From positions 161,535,761-161,599,760 of the forward strand of contig NC_067472.1 of NCBI RefSeq assembly GCF_947179515.1: a stretch of DNA of 64,000 nt, in the 5' to 3' direction. The notes beneath the pieces are model-generated. The model did not search any database. It saw only the letters and a program-made list of their open reading frames with translations, and had not been told where the DNA came from. Below, in pieces: positions 23,495 to 35,030 of the stretch (its first letter is position 1; every line of letters begins with the position of its first letter). The position numbers and the translations under genes are program-made. Origin of the DNA: Apodemus sylvaticus. Taxonomy: Eukaryota; Chordata; Mammalia; Rodentia; Muridae.

Positions 23495-23915
23495 ATTTTG
23501 TTAGTATTCTAGCTATGTATGTGTTGCCATAATAAATTACATTAAAAAATAAACTTGGGACACAGGAGTTTAGTTCAGCTTACACTTCTCAGTCTCTATA
23601 TTTCCTGAGGGAAATTAGGACAGGATCTCAGTGCAGGAGCCCTGAGCCAGAAACCTGGAGTAGTACTGTTTTCTGGCTCTCTCTATACTTACTCCCAGTC
23701 TGATGCTTAGCTCCCTTTCTTATAGACCTTTCTTTTAGATGGTCTTTCTTCAGGACCATCTTCGCAAGGATAGAACTACTCACAGTAGGCTGGGTCCTCC
23801 ATACATCAGTATCCAGGGCAATTTCTTACAGGCTACAGGCCAATCTAATCTAGGTGATTCAATTGAGGTTGACACTTTCCAGGTGACCCTAGGTTGTGCC
23901 AAACTAACAAAAAAA
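23495..23915 (+). mobile_element. Mid-repetitive rodent element, family not named
   Basis: The layout matches a common rodent interspersed repeat: an 'aaacttgggacacaggagttt' start, a middle with 'aggacaggatctcag' and 'ggctgggtcctcc', and a 'cttacaggctacaggcc' then 'caattgaggttgacac' end with A-rich finish. I recognise the pattern but cannot name the family reliably. Confidence 0.45.
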
Positions 23916-24075
23916 GAAATCAACTCGATTAGTGGGTATTTTTAATAACTGTAGGCCAATAGAATATAAAATCTAGATGAAAGAGATACATGTCAGAGGG
24001 AAGACACAAAATAAAAACTGAACCATAAACACAGATTGTTGAAAGGTACATATGTACATATGCATGATACCTACA
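23916..24075. other. Short single-copy spacer
   Basis: No feature recognised. Confidence 0.5.
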
Positions 24076-24077
24076 GC

Positions 24078-24135
24078 ATATATATATGTGTGTGTGTGTG
24101 TATATATATATACATATATATATACACACACACAA
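24078..24135. repeat. (TA)n(TG)n(CA)n microsatellite
   Basis: A tract of TATA, TGTG and CACA of about 58 bp, partly self-complementary. Confidence 0.92.
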
Positions 24136-25602
24136 AGTATCTGAGATTTTAAATACATATCACATGTGCATTAAGTATAAGTATTTTGGCTGTATATTTT
24201 AACCAGGAGTTGATTATACTATGTCAATAATGATTTTATTCACATGTCAGAAATATTTGTGTGTATTTCACATTACTTATGAACATAAGACTGTGCATTG
24301 GTAACAGCTCCTCTTACTGAATAAGTACTTGGTGGGTGAGTTCAGATTTTCCCTTAAGATCTGAGTTTGGACTTCAGTAGCGTGCATCAAAGCAGTGGTG
24401 GGAAATCTGCTTTGAGGAAACACTGTGCTATAGAAGTATCTTTCTAATGTTTTAGTTAATTTGAGATGTTACTATAGCAAATATTCAATGCCCTCAAAAT
24501 GTGATATATTTTCTTCACGTATGAGTTTGAGAGAAGACACAATGCAACACTGAGTTAACTGTACAAACTCTACTAACAATCAGAAGATCAATCAGATGTC
24601 ACAGGTTAATATTCATTTTACTGTAAAAAAAATACAGTGCAAATTTATTGGAAACTGTATCTCAATAAAAACGCAGAAAGGATAGTACACAATTAACACA
24701 TTTAATAACCTAAGCTTTCAAGAAAAATATTTGCTTTAAACAAAATGTTCACATTTATGCACCCACTTTTCTGTGTATTTTACTATCCTTTCTGGGTTGA
24801 CTCCATAAATATGATTTGTCTTCTATATTAATCAAGTGCTCACCATGCAATGTGACTTTGCAGTTTCCAGTATGTCAATTGAGCAGATTTATTTCCCCTT
24901 CTTAACAGTTGAATAAATTATTTGTCCTTAAATGGCATTTAGTAACTTGGGCATCCTTGTTGATGTTGTTTTCTTACAAAGTTGAGAGTTTTAAACTTTT
25001 CATTAAATGACATACATGTACTGTGAGCTTCTCTTTGACTTTCAAATGCATCTCCAATGTTCTTCATGGAGGTGAGACATGGAAGTTGGATCCAAATAAC
25101 ATACCTAAAGAGCAGGTGCAAATGCTGGCAACATGAAATGAGGTGAAACACTGAATATAGTTCACTGTCAAGTCTACAAACATGAACTTGAAGGACAAGA
25201 AACTGCAGAAACTAGGAGAAAATCATCCCAGTATACAAGTCTTGAGGAGACAGTGTGATCCAAAGTTGGTTTCCCAGTAGGAGTCATGTCCATTGCACGC
25301 CAGATGTACTGACCCCTCTGATTTTACCAAATGGGAGAAAACTAACTGCATAATTTTTGAATACTGAGAAGCTTCCTTTTGCTTCCCCTGAAAAGGAATA
25401 CAACAAACAAACAAACTGCAAAAAAAATGTGTTCAAAGACTGAATTTCATGTAATGTCAAATTTCAAATGTCCAAAGGAGAAATTAAGGAAGATTCTTGT
25501 TAAATTGTTCTTGTTACAGATTTCTAATGATGAGAGTAAAACAATATTTTATAGTGTCTAGGTCTAATTGTAACCAGCTCCTCCTCATACACAGAGAATA
25601 AA
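24136..25602. other. Single-copy AT-rich stretch
   Basis: No gene or repeat family recognised. Confidence 0.5.
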
Positions 25603-25652
25603 ATGTGTGTGTGTGTGTGTGTGTGTGTGCATGTGTGTGTGTGTGTGTGTGT
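25603..25652. repeat. (GT)n microsatellite
   Basis: About 50 bp of GT with one 'gcatgt' interruption. Confidence 0.95.
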
Positions 25653-25875
25653 ATCTGCATGTCTGTATCTTCTGTGATAAATGGAAAGCAGAATATCTCA
25701 GCATAAGAGAGAAAACATAGTGTGATTCCCTGTGACACCTGTGTTCTCTCTAGAGATCACAGAGCACTGCAGATATAAGGATGGATGCTCCTTGCAGTCC
25801 CAGGAACTGGAGACTTTGTCTCACATTGGCTAGTATAAGGAGGGCTATAGTGAGTAATGAGGATGCTTGCATTTT

Positions 25876-26418
25876 CTTTTTTTATTTATTTATTTTCTAA
25901 ATACTTTGTTTATATTCCAAATGCTTTCCCCTTTCCCGGTTTTCCCCTCTCTACATGTCCCATAGGCCCTCTTCTCTCCACCCATTCTCCAATCATCCCC
26001 CTCCTTTTACTCTGTCCTGGCACACCCCTACAATGCTGGATTAAGCATATCCAGGATCAGGGCCCTCTCCTTACTTCTTCATGGAAGTCATTTGATATGC
26101 TAACTGTGTCTTGGGTATTAGCTTCTGGGCTAATTAATATCCAATTATCAGTGAATGCACTCCATGTGTATTCTTTTGTGATTGGGTGACCTCACTTAGG
26201 ATGAGTTCCAACCATTTGCTTAAAAATTTCATGAATTCATTGTTTTTAATTGCTGAATAGTATTCCATTGTGTAAATATATCACATTTTCTGTATCCATT
26301 CCTCCATTGAGGGACATCTGGGGTCTTTCCAGCTTCTGGCTATTATAAATAAGGCTGCAATAAACATAGTGGAGCATGTGTCCTTATTGCATGCAGGGGA
26401 ATCTTCTGGGTATATGCA
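25876..26418 (-). mobile_element. 5'-truncated L1 LINE (type B), minus
   Basis: In reverse complement it has a T run at 25876-25883, the type B 3'UTR (tttatattccaaatgctttc) and part of the ORF2 C-terminus. It stops at about 26418 (cttctgggtatatgc). A small internal deletion near 26204 removes the 'atattttc' block found in the other copies. No TSD is evident. Confidence 0.9.
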
Positions 26419-26544
26419 CAATAGAATGCACTGATAAATTATGCTGATGTAGGCAACAACAGGATCAATATTTGATACAAAGACCTCTAGCTTCCATTGG
26501 ATCATTGTCTTCCCCATTCCTTGATATCTCTTCTATTTCTTCCC
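26419..26544. other. Spacer between L1 and LTR
   Basis: About 125 bp. It may include another L1 scrap (the 'ccttgatatctcttctatttc' region) but this is not certain. Confidence 0.4.
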
Positions 26545-26987
26545 TGTGGGAGACCAAACTGTGGAAAAACAGACTTTCAACAGCTCTCACCTTTAGAGTC
26601 TACTGACCTTGCGGTTTACAGCTGAACCACCCCCTTCTTCAAACAAGGCTGATCAACTGGTTCTTATCTTGGCCAGAACACCTGGGGTTGTCTAGGTGGA
26701 ACCAGCATTCCAGAAAAGCTGCTGGATGCCACAGCCAGCATCCGCCCCAGATGACCTTTCCTCTTTCTGTGCTTTTAGCGTTTCCCCCAACCCCTCCCTA
26801 CTTCCTCCCTGTGCATTCAAAACTATGCACTTTTCCTTTCATTAAAGAGGCCTTGACAAGACATCCCTTTTGCTTGGCTTCGCTTTTCTTTCCCGCCCAT
26901 TTCTCTTAACAGACTCGGTTCTCCTCCGCTCCCCAATAACTAGGTCCCGCGAGACGGGATTGGATTCCACTCGAGTCCATTGTTACA
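26545..26987 (+). mobile_element. Solo LTR, ERVK-like (RLTR10-type suspected)
   Basis: A 443-bp unit starts with TGTGGGAGACC and ends with TTGTTACA, fitting the TG...CA rule. A polyadenylation signal variant ATTAAA lies at 26841-26846. It is followed by a pyrimidine-rich R/U5-like part and a CpG-rich end (gtcccgcgagacgggattgg). No primer-binding site or internal retroviral sequence follows, so this is a solo LTR left after recombination. The flanking 6-mers (cttccc and atgtct) do not match, so the TSD is lost or the ends are rearranged. The family name is from memory. Confidence 0.75.
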
Positions 26988-27784
26988 ATGTCTTAGTTTA
27001 AATTTTCATTGACTCTCTCTTCTTTTTCTCTTCTTCTCCCTTCTCTTCTTGTCTTTATCATTCTCCTTCCCCCTATGACAGTGTGACTAGGTGTGTTGCT
27101 CTGTCTCTCTGTCTCTCTTTCTCTCTGTGTATGTGTATGTTGTAGCATTGTGGAATGTTTATGTGCATATGCTGTTTATACTATATTTATGTAGATATTC
27201 TTCAAGACTAAGACTCATATGCTTCAGGCCTGCTAGGCAAACTCTCTAACACTAAGGCATGCACTCAGCTTCTCAATGTTTTCATTGGCCTATGTTTTAT
27301 TAATCTTTCAGTAATGTGATTGCTCATTGCACTTTGTTGCTAATATGATCTTTTAATATTTACTTGTTTTTTCCTACTGTGCTATTATTTGAGATATCCT
27401 TAGCTAAGGAATACATACTTGTGTTGTTACTTGGACAGCAAAGATGGCACAGTAAAATCAGAGGGTATTAATTGAAAACAATATATCCTTGCCACTACAA
27501 ATTCACTGCCTAGAAAAAGCATGAAAAACAGTACTACTACTGACAGGACTATATGTTATTTTGTCAAATCTAAGAGCTTAAAATAAAATATTTACTTTTT
27601 TCATAATGTTTTGACCTATCTGTTTACTTTTCATTAATACTTCCCAGCTTTAGTTTATTCTTTGAAAATGAGGTGGGTTAAGTAAACCAGTATTTGAATG
27701 AGGGTCTGTCCAATGCAAAATAGGAAGAAAAGCTGACTTCCAAGATGTCATGCATGCAAACTTTACACTTAGTTTTAAAATGAT
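26988..27784. other. Single-copy stretch with pyrimidine-rich tract
   Basis: A TC-rich tract at about 27008-27075 and a (TCTG/TCTC)n run near 27100-27130 lie beside the LTR. Nothing else recognised. Confidence 0.5.
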
Positions 27785-27990
27785 TTTATTATTTTAATAT
27801 GTATACATGGTTTTGTTTGTATGCACAGCTATTCACCATATGTGTGCCTTGTACCTGCAGGGGCCAGAAGAGGGTGTCAGATCCCTGGAGCAGGAGTTAT
27901 TGACAGTTGTACCACATGGGTGCTGGGAAGAATCCAACCTGGAAGAGCAGCCAATTCTCTTATCTGTTGAACAATATCTTGAGCACCCAC
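27785..27990 (-). mobile_element. B3-like SINE, minus
   Basis: In reverse complement the copy shows the B3 middle (ggggccagaagagggtgtca at about 27859) and 'gaagagcagccaattctctt' near the tRNA-like head. The poly(A) side is T-rich at the left. Confidence 0.82.
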
Positions 27991-30984
27991 TGCTGCTTAT
28001 TTGTAATTACACTTAGCTTTGTCCACAATGGATGAGATAATTGACTCTCTCTCTCCTCTCCTGCCGTCTCTTCCCCTCCTTTGCTTCCTTTCCCTCTTAC
28101 AGGCATGCTTAACATTAGTTCAGCCAGCTCTTACTTAATCTGTACTTGGATTTTATTTTTTTAGGATTCATTTTTGAATTTTCAATTTTAGATCAATGAA
28201 TTAATCATTCTGTCATCTAGGATCAACTTGAATTTGGCTGCTTTATTCAAACTGTGAGCAGGTTTTAAAAAATAAACCACTAATAATTAATTTTGTTAGA
28301 GAATCCATGAAAAAAATTAAATGGTAAAATGCCTCAACTGGTAAAAGTTGAAGAAGAATGCTATAAAAGAAATTAATGGAGCTGTTAATTGGTTATTTGC
28401 AGAGGGTTTCTTTTGCTGTATCAAATATTAGCATTGCAATAAGATTTCTGTTTTGAAGCCCTTATATTTCTTACAAATTGAAATGATTGTGATATAATTA
28501 TGCAAAAGAAATTTAATTACATTTTAGATAAAGAGAAATTAATATTTCATTCAAAGAACAGTCACCTAATACTGTGAATAAATGACACATAATTTTAAAT
28601 ATAAGTTAAAAGTTAGTGATTTGTAAACTATTTCCTAGATTGGCTGGGCATTACATTAAAGGGCTAGTTTTAATTTCTTCATGCTTTTTGATAGCTATTA
28701 TGTCACTGTTTATCTCATATAGTTCTTCTGTCTCATGTAGAGCATTCTCTCACATTTTAGAGCTTTATGGAAATTAAGTTGTCTTCACTCATTTTAGGAA
28801 AGGGCATGTCTTTAAAATTTCTTCATTCTGTTTTGAATTCTCTTGGACACACCTAGGTTTGAAGCATGGGTACTGCTTTTCAGGATGGATATGAATATTC
28901 CCCAGGAGATTTTTCCATGGTCACTATATTCATAAAATCTTTATGGTTCTGTGATTGCATTCTCAAAAGGCATGTGAAGAATCAGGATTATTTTAATTCT
29001 AAAATAAAGTCAACTGTTCAAGTCTTCATTTTCATTCAAGTATAGAATTCAAAATGAGGACTGATTTCCTCAACTGTCAGAAACATAGGTTTTATATAAT
29101 TTTATATTTTTCAATTAAAACTACATTATTAGCACCTTCACCTTGCTGATTCTAATCCAACCATGAGCCCTTTCTACCTTGATTACTCTCAAATTAATGG
29201 TCTCTTTGTCTTTTACTGTTGTTATATATTATTAAGTACATAACCACAACTTGTTCAGTCCATAGTATACATACATGAGCTCTGGGCTGAACTAATTTGG
29301 AGTTATATCCTGGTAACACTTTCTCCAGCTTTCTGTTTTCCCCAGCTGCCTGTAGTTCTTTGTCTAAGTTAAGTCCAGTGAGCTCAGTGATTATATTCTA
29401 AAAAGTAGCAGTCCTCTGCCAAACTTTTACAGAAATACTCCATATATTTTCTTATTTAATCCCTTCACCACGCACTTATACATAATTGCACCTGTTTTAT
29501 TCACGAAGGAAAATTTCAGAAAGTTGGTTCACTCTGAATATTATAGCTTCTAACAATGGCATGATTAGCACAGCTGCTGGCAGCTGTAGTTCTCTTCCTG
29601 TAATGGAAATAATTTCTTGAAGGAATGATAATTTTATTTTATCACAAAGAATGTAGGACCAGGTCTTGCCTTTGTAATTCTGTACTGTGTGCTGCACGGC
29701 CTCTTAGATTTACCATTTGCTGGTTGAGTCTTGGTGGGAAGACAGGTTACCTTTGTCCATCACTTAGCTGTCCATCAGCTAGAAATACAGGGTTACAACT
29801 GTGAAAATATCCCAGGAGGCCAGATCACATTCTTCATCCTAAGAAGGGTCTTCATGAAGCAAGCCTAACACTTATTGACCAAAATACTTCTAAGCTTTGC
29901 CTATACTTCACATACTTAGCTAATTATCAGTATGTACATTGATGAGAAACAGCCCAATTGATGACAACAGTGCAGTTTAGAGGAGCATTGCTCCATTGCT
30001 TTAGAATTCTAAATCAGACAATGCAGAATCCCCTGCTTGTGAGACTGTAAGATGAATTTTCTTCTTCATTGACTGCTCAGTCAAACAAGTGGCTTAAAAA
30101 TGAGTGTCTATTTATAGGTTCCAAATGTTGTGCTGAAATTCTTTATTGTGGGCACAAAGCATCAATTTAGGTAATCAAAAATTCACATTAATAAAGCTAT
30201 AATTAAGCAGCTAGAGAATCTCATTAACATATATAAAATTCTATGGCAAAATTAAAACAAAACAAAATGATGATAGCAATATGGGGAGTTAGGTGTGATG
30301 CACTGCCAGTGAGTTACTCAGTGTTTGTCAGTGGGGGAAGATGAAGAGACTGTAGTGAACTAGCTCCTCTCATTTGATTTCATGCCAATTATATTTTGGC
30401 CTAATTTTTTTGAGAAATAATGAGCTGTAATAAATGTTAATTCTGTCCTTAAATAGAATACGCATTGTTCTCATCGTCTTCTCATCTCATAAGGGAAGGT
30501 CTACTTAGCTACAATTAATCCAGGCAGAATTTTCTAGGTTACAAGAGAGTAGAAAATGAAGGCCTGGCCACGTTCATATCATGGTGCTTCACAGGGTGTG
30601 GGAGTGAAAGGAGCCATATCTGCTTAATTATTTCAAATCAAAATCTCAGCTGAATTTTCTTTGCTCCCTAGTCTCCAGCAGAGAAAGAAAAGAAAGAGAA
30701 GAAACAAAATGTGAGCATGTACAAGTATAAGGAAGGAAGACGAGAGGGTACAAGGTGCTCCTCTTAAGGCTGAACACAGGTTTTTCTCCACGCCAGATTC
30801 TATATTTAAGAAAAGCATGCCTCTGAACGTCATTTTCCTCCCTGGATTAATACTGTTCCATACTCCTTATGGAAAATGCTCTACATACAGTGTCATGGAG
30901 CAAACACTGGAGGCTTTGTAGTTGCTGAATCTATTAGAATATAGCATACGAGTCTCAGTCTTGAAGAATGTCACATTGTACAAA
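27991..30984. other. Long single-copy AT-rich stretch
   Basis: About 3 kb with no recognised gene or repeat beyond a pyrimidine-rich patch near 28045-28100. The minus frame 29497-29697 has no supported identity. Confidence 0.5.
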
Positions 30985-31290
30985 TCCCAAGTCCGAGTAG
31001 ATTAGGAACTTCAACATAAAACCAGATACAGTAAATCTATTAGAAGAGAAATTGGAAAGAATGCATGATCACATTGGCGTGAATGGGATATTTCCTAAAC
31101 AGAACCCCAATGGCTCAAGCTCTAAGATCAAGAAGTGATAAATGGGACCTCATGAAACTGGAAAGCTTCTTTAAGGCACACAGTCAATAGGAGAAATTGA
31201 CAACCTACATACTGGGCAAAAATCTTCAATAACCTTACATCTGATAGAGGGCTAATATTCAAAATACATAAAGAACCTAACCTTTTAAAA
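30985..31290 (+). mobile_element. Old L1 ORF2 scrap
   Basis: An internal piece of ORF2, lacking both the 5' and 3' parts, with recognisable words (cttcaacataaaaccagata; gataaatgggacctcatgaa; catctgatagagggctaata). It has many substitutions and stops and no poly(A). Confidence 0.85.
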
Positions 31291-31690
31291 AGCAACAACA
31301 AATTCTGGTTTTAATTTATATTACAAGTGTGGTAAACCCTTGTAATGTTATCTAGGCAAAAGTATATTTATAGTTCTGTTATAAACTCTTATCTGTGCTA
31401 ATCCTCCATGAAATGATTGATGTGAACAAAAGGAGAAAGCTAAGAAGTAAACTCAAGTCCCTTTCCAAAGAAGAAAGAGGAAGCCAGACGTGATCATGGC
31501 AAGATAAACAGAGTTTCTACTTCACAAGTGTTGATTTAAATTGGTGCAATCAGAGTCATAGAAGAAAGATAAAATTTTCATACAAAATTCACATCTATGT
31601 GTATGACCTCTATACTAAAATATATAAAGTGATATATTTTTAAAATATATAAATATATACTAAAATATATAAATTAATAAAAATATATTT
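31291..31690. other. AT-rich spacer
   Basis: No gene. There is a dense AT tract of 'atatataaa' words at about 31615-31690. Confidence 0.5.
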
Positions 31691-32030
31691 TGTGATGGTT
31701 TGCAAATGTTTGGCCCAATGAGTGGCACTATTGGGATGTTTGGTCTTGTTGCAATAGGTGTGACCTTGATGGAGAAGGTATGTCACTCTGGTCATGGGCT
31801 ATAATATCCTAATTCTAGCTGCCTGGAAGGCAGAATTCTGCTAGCATCCTTCAGATGGAGATGTAGAACTTTCAGCACCTCTTATATCATGCCTGCCTGG
31901 ATGCTGTCATGTTGCCATCTTGGTGATAATAGAATGAACCTCTGAATCTGTGAGCCAGCCCCAATTAAATGTTGTCCTTATAAGAGTTGACTTGGTCATA
32001 GTATCTATTCACAGAAGTAAAACCCTAATG
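31691..32030 (+). mobile_element. ORR1-like MaLR solo LTR
   Basis: The LTR starts TGTGATGGTTTGC, then shows the ORR1 blocks 'gagtggcactattgggatgt', 'catgcctgcctggatgctgt', 'gagccagccccaattaaatg' (with ATTAAA signal) and ends near 'gtaaaaccctaat'. The length of about 340 bp fits ORR1. Flanks tattt (31686-31690) and gattt (from about 32030) match at 4 of 5 positions. No internal region. Confidence 0.88.
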
Positions 32031-34799
32031 ATTTTCCTCACAGATTTTATATATATATATATATTCTAGTTAAATCAAATGGGATTCTAAAATATTATTA
32101 ATCTCAGAAAGGATAATATGAATTGTATTAGGGAAAGGAAATATAAAGACAGTTTATAAATAGATTGTCACATTTTGTTGTGAGATTTCTCATTTGATCT
32201 TTTAGTCAAAATAAGCAAAAATATTGGTATTGTAACATAGTAGTTAGATTTTCTGCACTGTAAACTCAAGCAACTGACATTACTCCTGCACTTCTCAGCC
32301 TCCGTTTTTTTGAGGTTCCTGACAGAGGCATTCCAGCTACAATGCTTAAGCATCATTGTTAGCACGATTGGCGAGTGGATCCATTAACAGACATCTATCT
32401 GTAGGTGTGTCTATGAAGCCATTTCCAGGAAGAATTAATGGAGAAGGACCTTCACCACAATCAGGCAGGACTTTAAGCAGAAGCCCAGAGGTAAAGAACT
32501 CTAAAGGGAAAGCATTTTATTTTTACCTGCCCAACTTTTCTATTTGTTGGTAAGTATATCTATTCTATTACTCCTTCTGTGTCTGCTTTCTTTCCTGGCA
32601 TACAGACCCAATTTCACTGAGCTTTTAACATGGACCTAGGAATGGTGGCTTCCCAATAATCCTCCATCTTCTAGAGTAAACTAGGCACGGAGCCTATTGG
32701 ACTAGATAGGGTGTTGTGTTCCCTTTTCCCCAGTGTAGGGACAGCCCTCTTTTAACTACCCAGTGTACACCATCTGTAAAAATAGAATCCCCTTCATAAT
32801 ACATATCAATTCTTTTAGCTTACTTTCTCTAGAGAATCTTAAATAATTTCCCAACCCTGTTACCTGAAAAGAAAGGCAGAGAAGAAAACCATCATTCAGA
32901 GATATGCTTAGAGCTAAACCTCAAAGGGCATAAAACATCACTAACAAGATTCAGAAATAAAAGACTTTGAATATTAACTGTCTCCTCCATAAAAGGAACT
33001 AGAAAAGGGTTGGATAGGTGCCATGTGTCTGATATATTCAAGTAACTCTTGATTTGCACCTTTTATTTTAGGAGTAACCTTTGTCAAGTAGGGTAACTCA
33101 GAACCAGTGTACAACCATCATATCACCTATTAAGACTCTGTGTAGGACAAATTGGATAAAACTCAGGAAAATGCTGTTGTATCTACGCTGTAGCTGCATC
33201 TCAGATGCAGCTTGGTGGATGCAATCTTCGGTGGTTCTATTCCCCTGCATCTTCTCCTTTCTGTCAGCACTACAGCTACAGTTAATTTTATCATGGCATC
33301 TGTTAAATCTGCAGAGAATGCAGCAACTATTATAGTAAATCATCCTTTGCTGACTGGGGAATATGGGGGTAGCTGATCTTCTTAGATAGCTGTACAGTCA
33401 TGGGAAATCAATGCAAACCAAGACAAATACTAAGCCAGTGATTAACTTTGGTGGTAACAGTGCTCAGTATTGTTTCACAGATATTATTAGGTACATCAAT
33501 GTGGCAAGAGGTGAGGTTAACAGGAAAATCTTGGGATAGAGAAAATTTCTACCTCTTCCACACAGGGTTTGAGAAGCTGAAATCAGTTATAAACACAAAG
33601 TCTATTAGATAAAATTGCTTTAAATTGACTCACCCAAGCGTAGTGTGCTCACTAATCACTTTTTAGCTTCTGCGTTTCTTTTTATGGGGATTGCTGACTA
33701 GAAACTGTGCAATATCTCACACTTGGTTTGATTTTTTTTTTCATTTCAAAATATTCCCCACAAGAGTACTGACAGGGAATAGAATGCTTCTAAAAGATAT
33801 GGTTTACTTTAAATGGCTGACAAAATGTGTGAGGAGTGTGTATTAAGAACAGCAATGGACTTCATTATTTGTCTTGACTTTTAAATATCTTCACTGCCTT
33901 TGTTCAGTGTTAGTGTAGATATCTTTAATTGTTCCAGTACCTTCTCTCCTCACCTCCCTTGGAGCCACTGACAGGTTCTTCTGAATATGAGTCTCTTCCA
34001 GAGGACACTTTTCTCACAGAGCCTGAGCAATCTACCAAAGCAATGGCAGCATGCAGTGGGAGGCCTTTTGGGTGTGTATGTCCCTCTCTTCACTGAAGGA
34101 AATCATGACAGGAATGAGCTTCTAAATGCTTTAACCATGCTGGTCTAACCGGGCTGCCATTATGGGCAGAGGTAATAAAACAGTCTTTTGGAAAGTAAAA
34201 ACTGCATAGTTGCAGAGGTAGAAAAAAAAGGCAGAGCAGTACAGGAGTCAGCCTCTCAGGAGAGCAAGGAGCCCCCTTTAAGGTCATCACCACCATTTCC
34301 TCTAAGGGCAACTCTTTCATTTCCAAGGTTTAGTGAGCCCAAAATGCCCTTAGCATTTGCCCTGTGAGTTTTGATTCTGATTTCCATTCTGATGGCTCTT
34401 TGATTCTAGAGCTTAGTATATGCCATGGAGAATACTACAATGTAGTAACTGTCACACATGTAACTCTCCTTACAAGGCATTGGGCTGTCAGAATTTAGAG
34501 AGTGAGTCCTTAAGGACCATGACACTCGAAGTATCTGCTGCTTTTTAGATGACAGTGATGTTCTTTCCAGCCATTGTTACTCCTATCCAATCTTGAAAGA
34601 ACTGCATGGGTGAATTTCCTGAGGTAGACCTGATGCACATTATTCTAAAAAAAAATGTCCTTTTACCCCTCCTAATACTGGCCCCTGAAATTCTAAAGCC
34701 TCATCCCACCTTTCTGATATGAATATAACTTTTAAGCCTGAACAATTAGTCACCTTTTCCTGTACTTTCTCAAGTGTGTCCCATTCCTGCAATTATATA
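32031..34799. other. Single-copy stretch
   Basis: About 2.8 kb. A short (TA)n lies at about 32048-32064. Small frames at 32356-32553 and 33081-33343 (both strands) have no recognised domain. An exon-like acceptor/donor pair near 32428 and 32491 is weak. Confidence 0.5.
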
Positions 34800-35030
34800 T
34801 TTTATTTTTTCTTAAGATTCAGTTAATCTTATGTCTATTAATGTTTTCTCTGAATGTATGCATGTGCAGCAACTGTGTGTCTTGCCCATGTAGATCACAA
34901 GAGGGTTTGAGATCCCTTGGAATTGGATATACAAAAAGTTATGTGTCACCATATAGTGGCTAGGTATCAAACTCTGGTCCTCTGACCAGCAAGTGCTCTT
35001 ATCCACTGAATCACCTTTCCTGTCTGGATG
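34800..35030 (-). mobile_element. B3-like SINE, minus, diverged
   Basis: The reverse complement shows 'tctggtcctctgaccagcaagtgctcttatcc' close to the tRNA-like head at the right and 'atgtatgcatgtgcagcaac' near the tail side. The T-rich left end (34800-34812) is the A tail. Confidence 0.78.
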
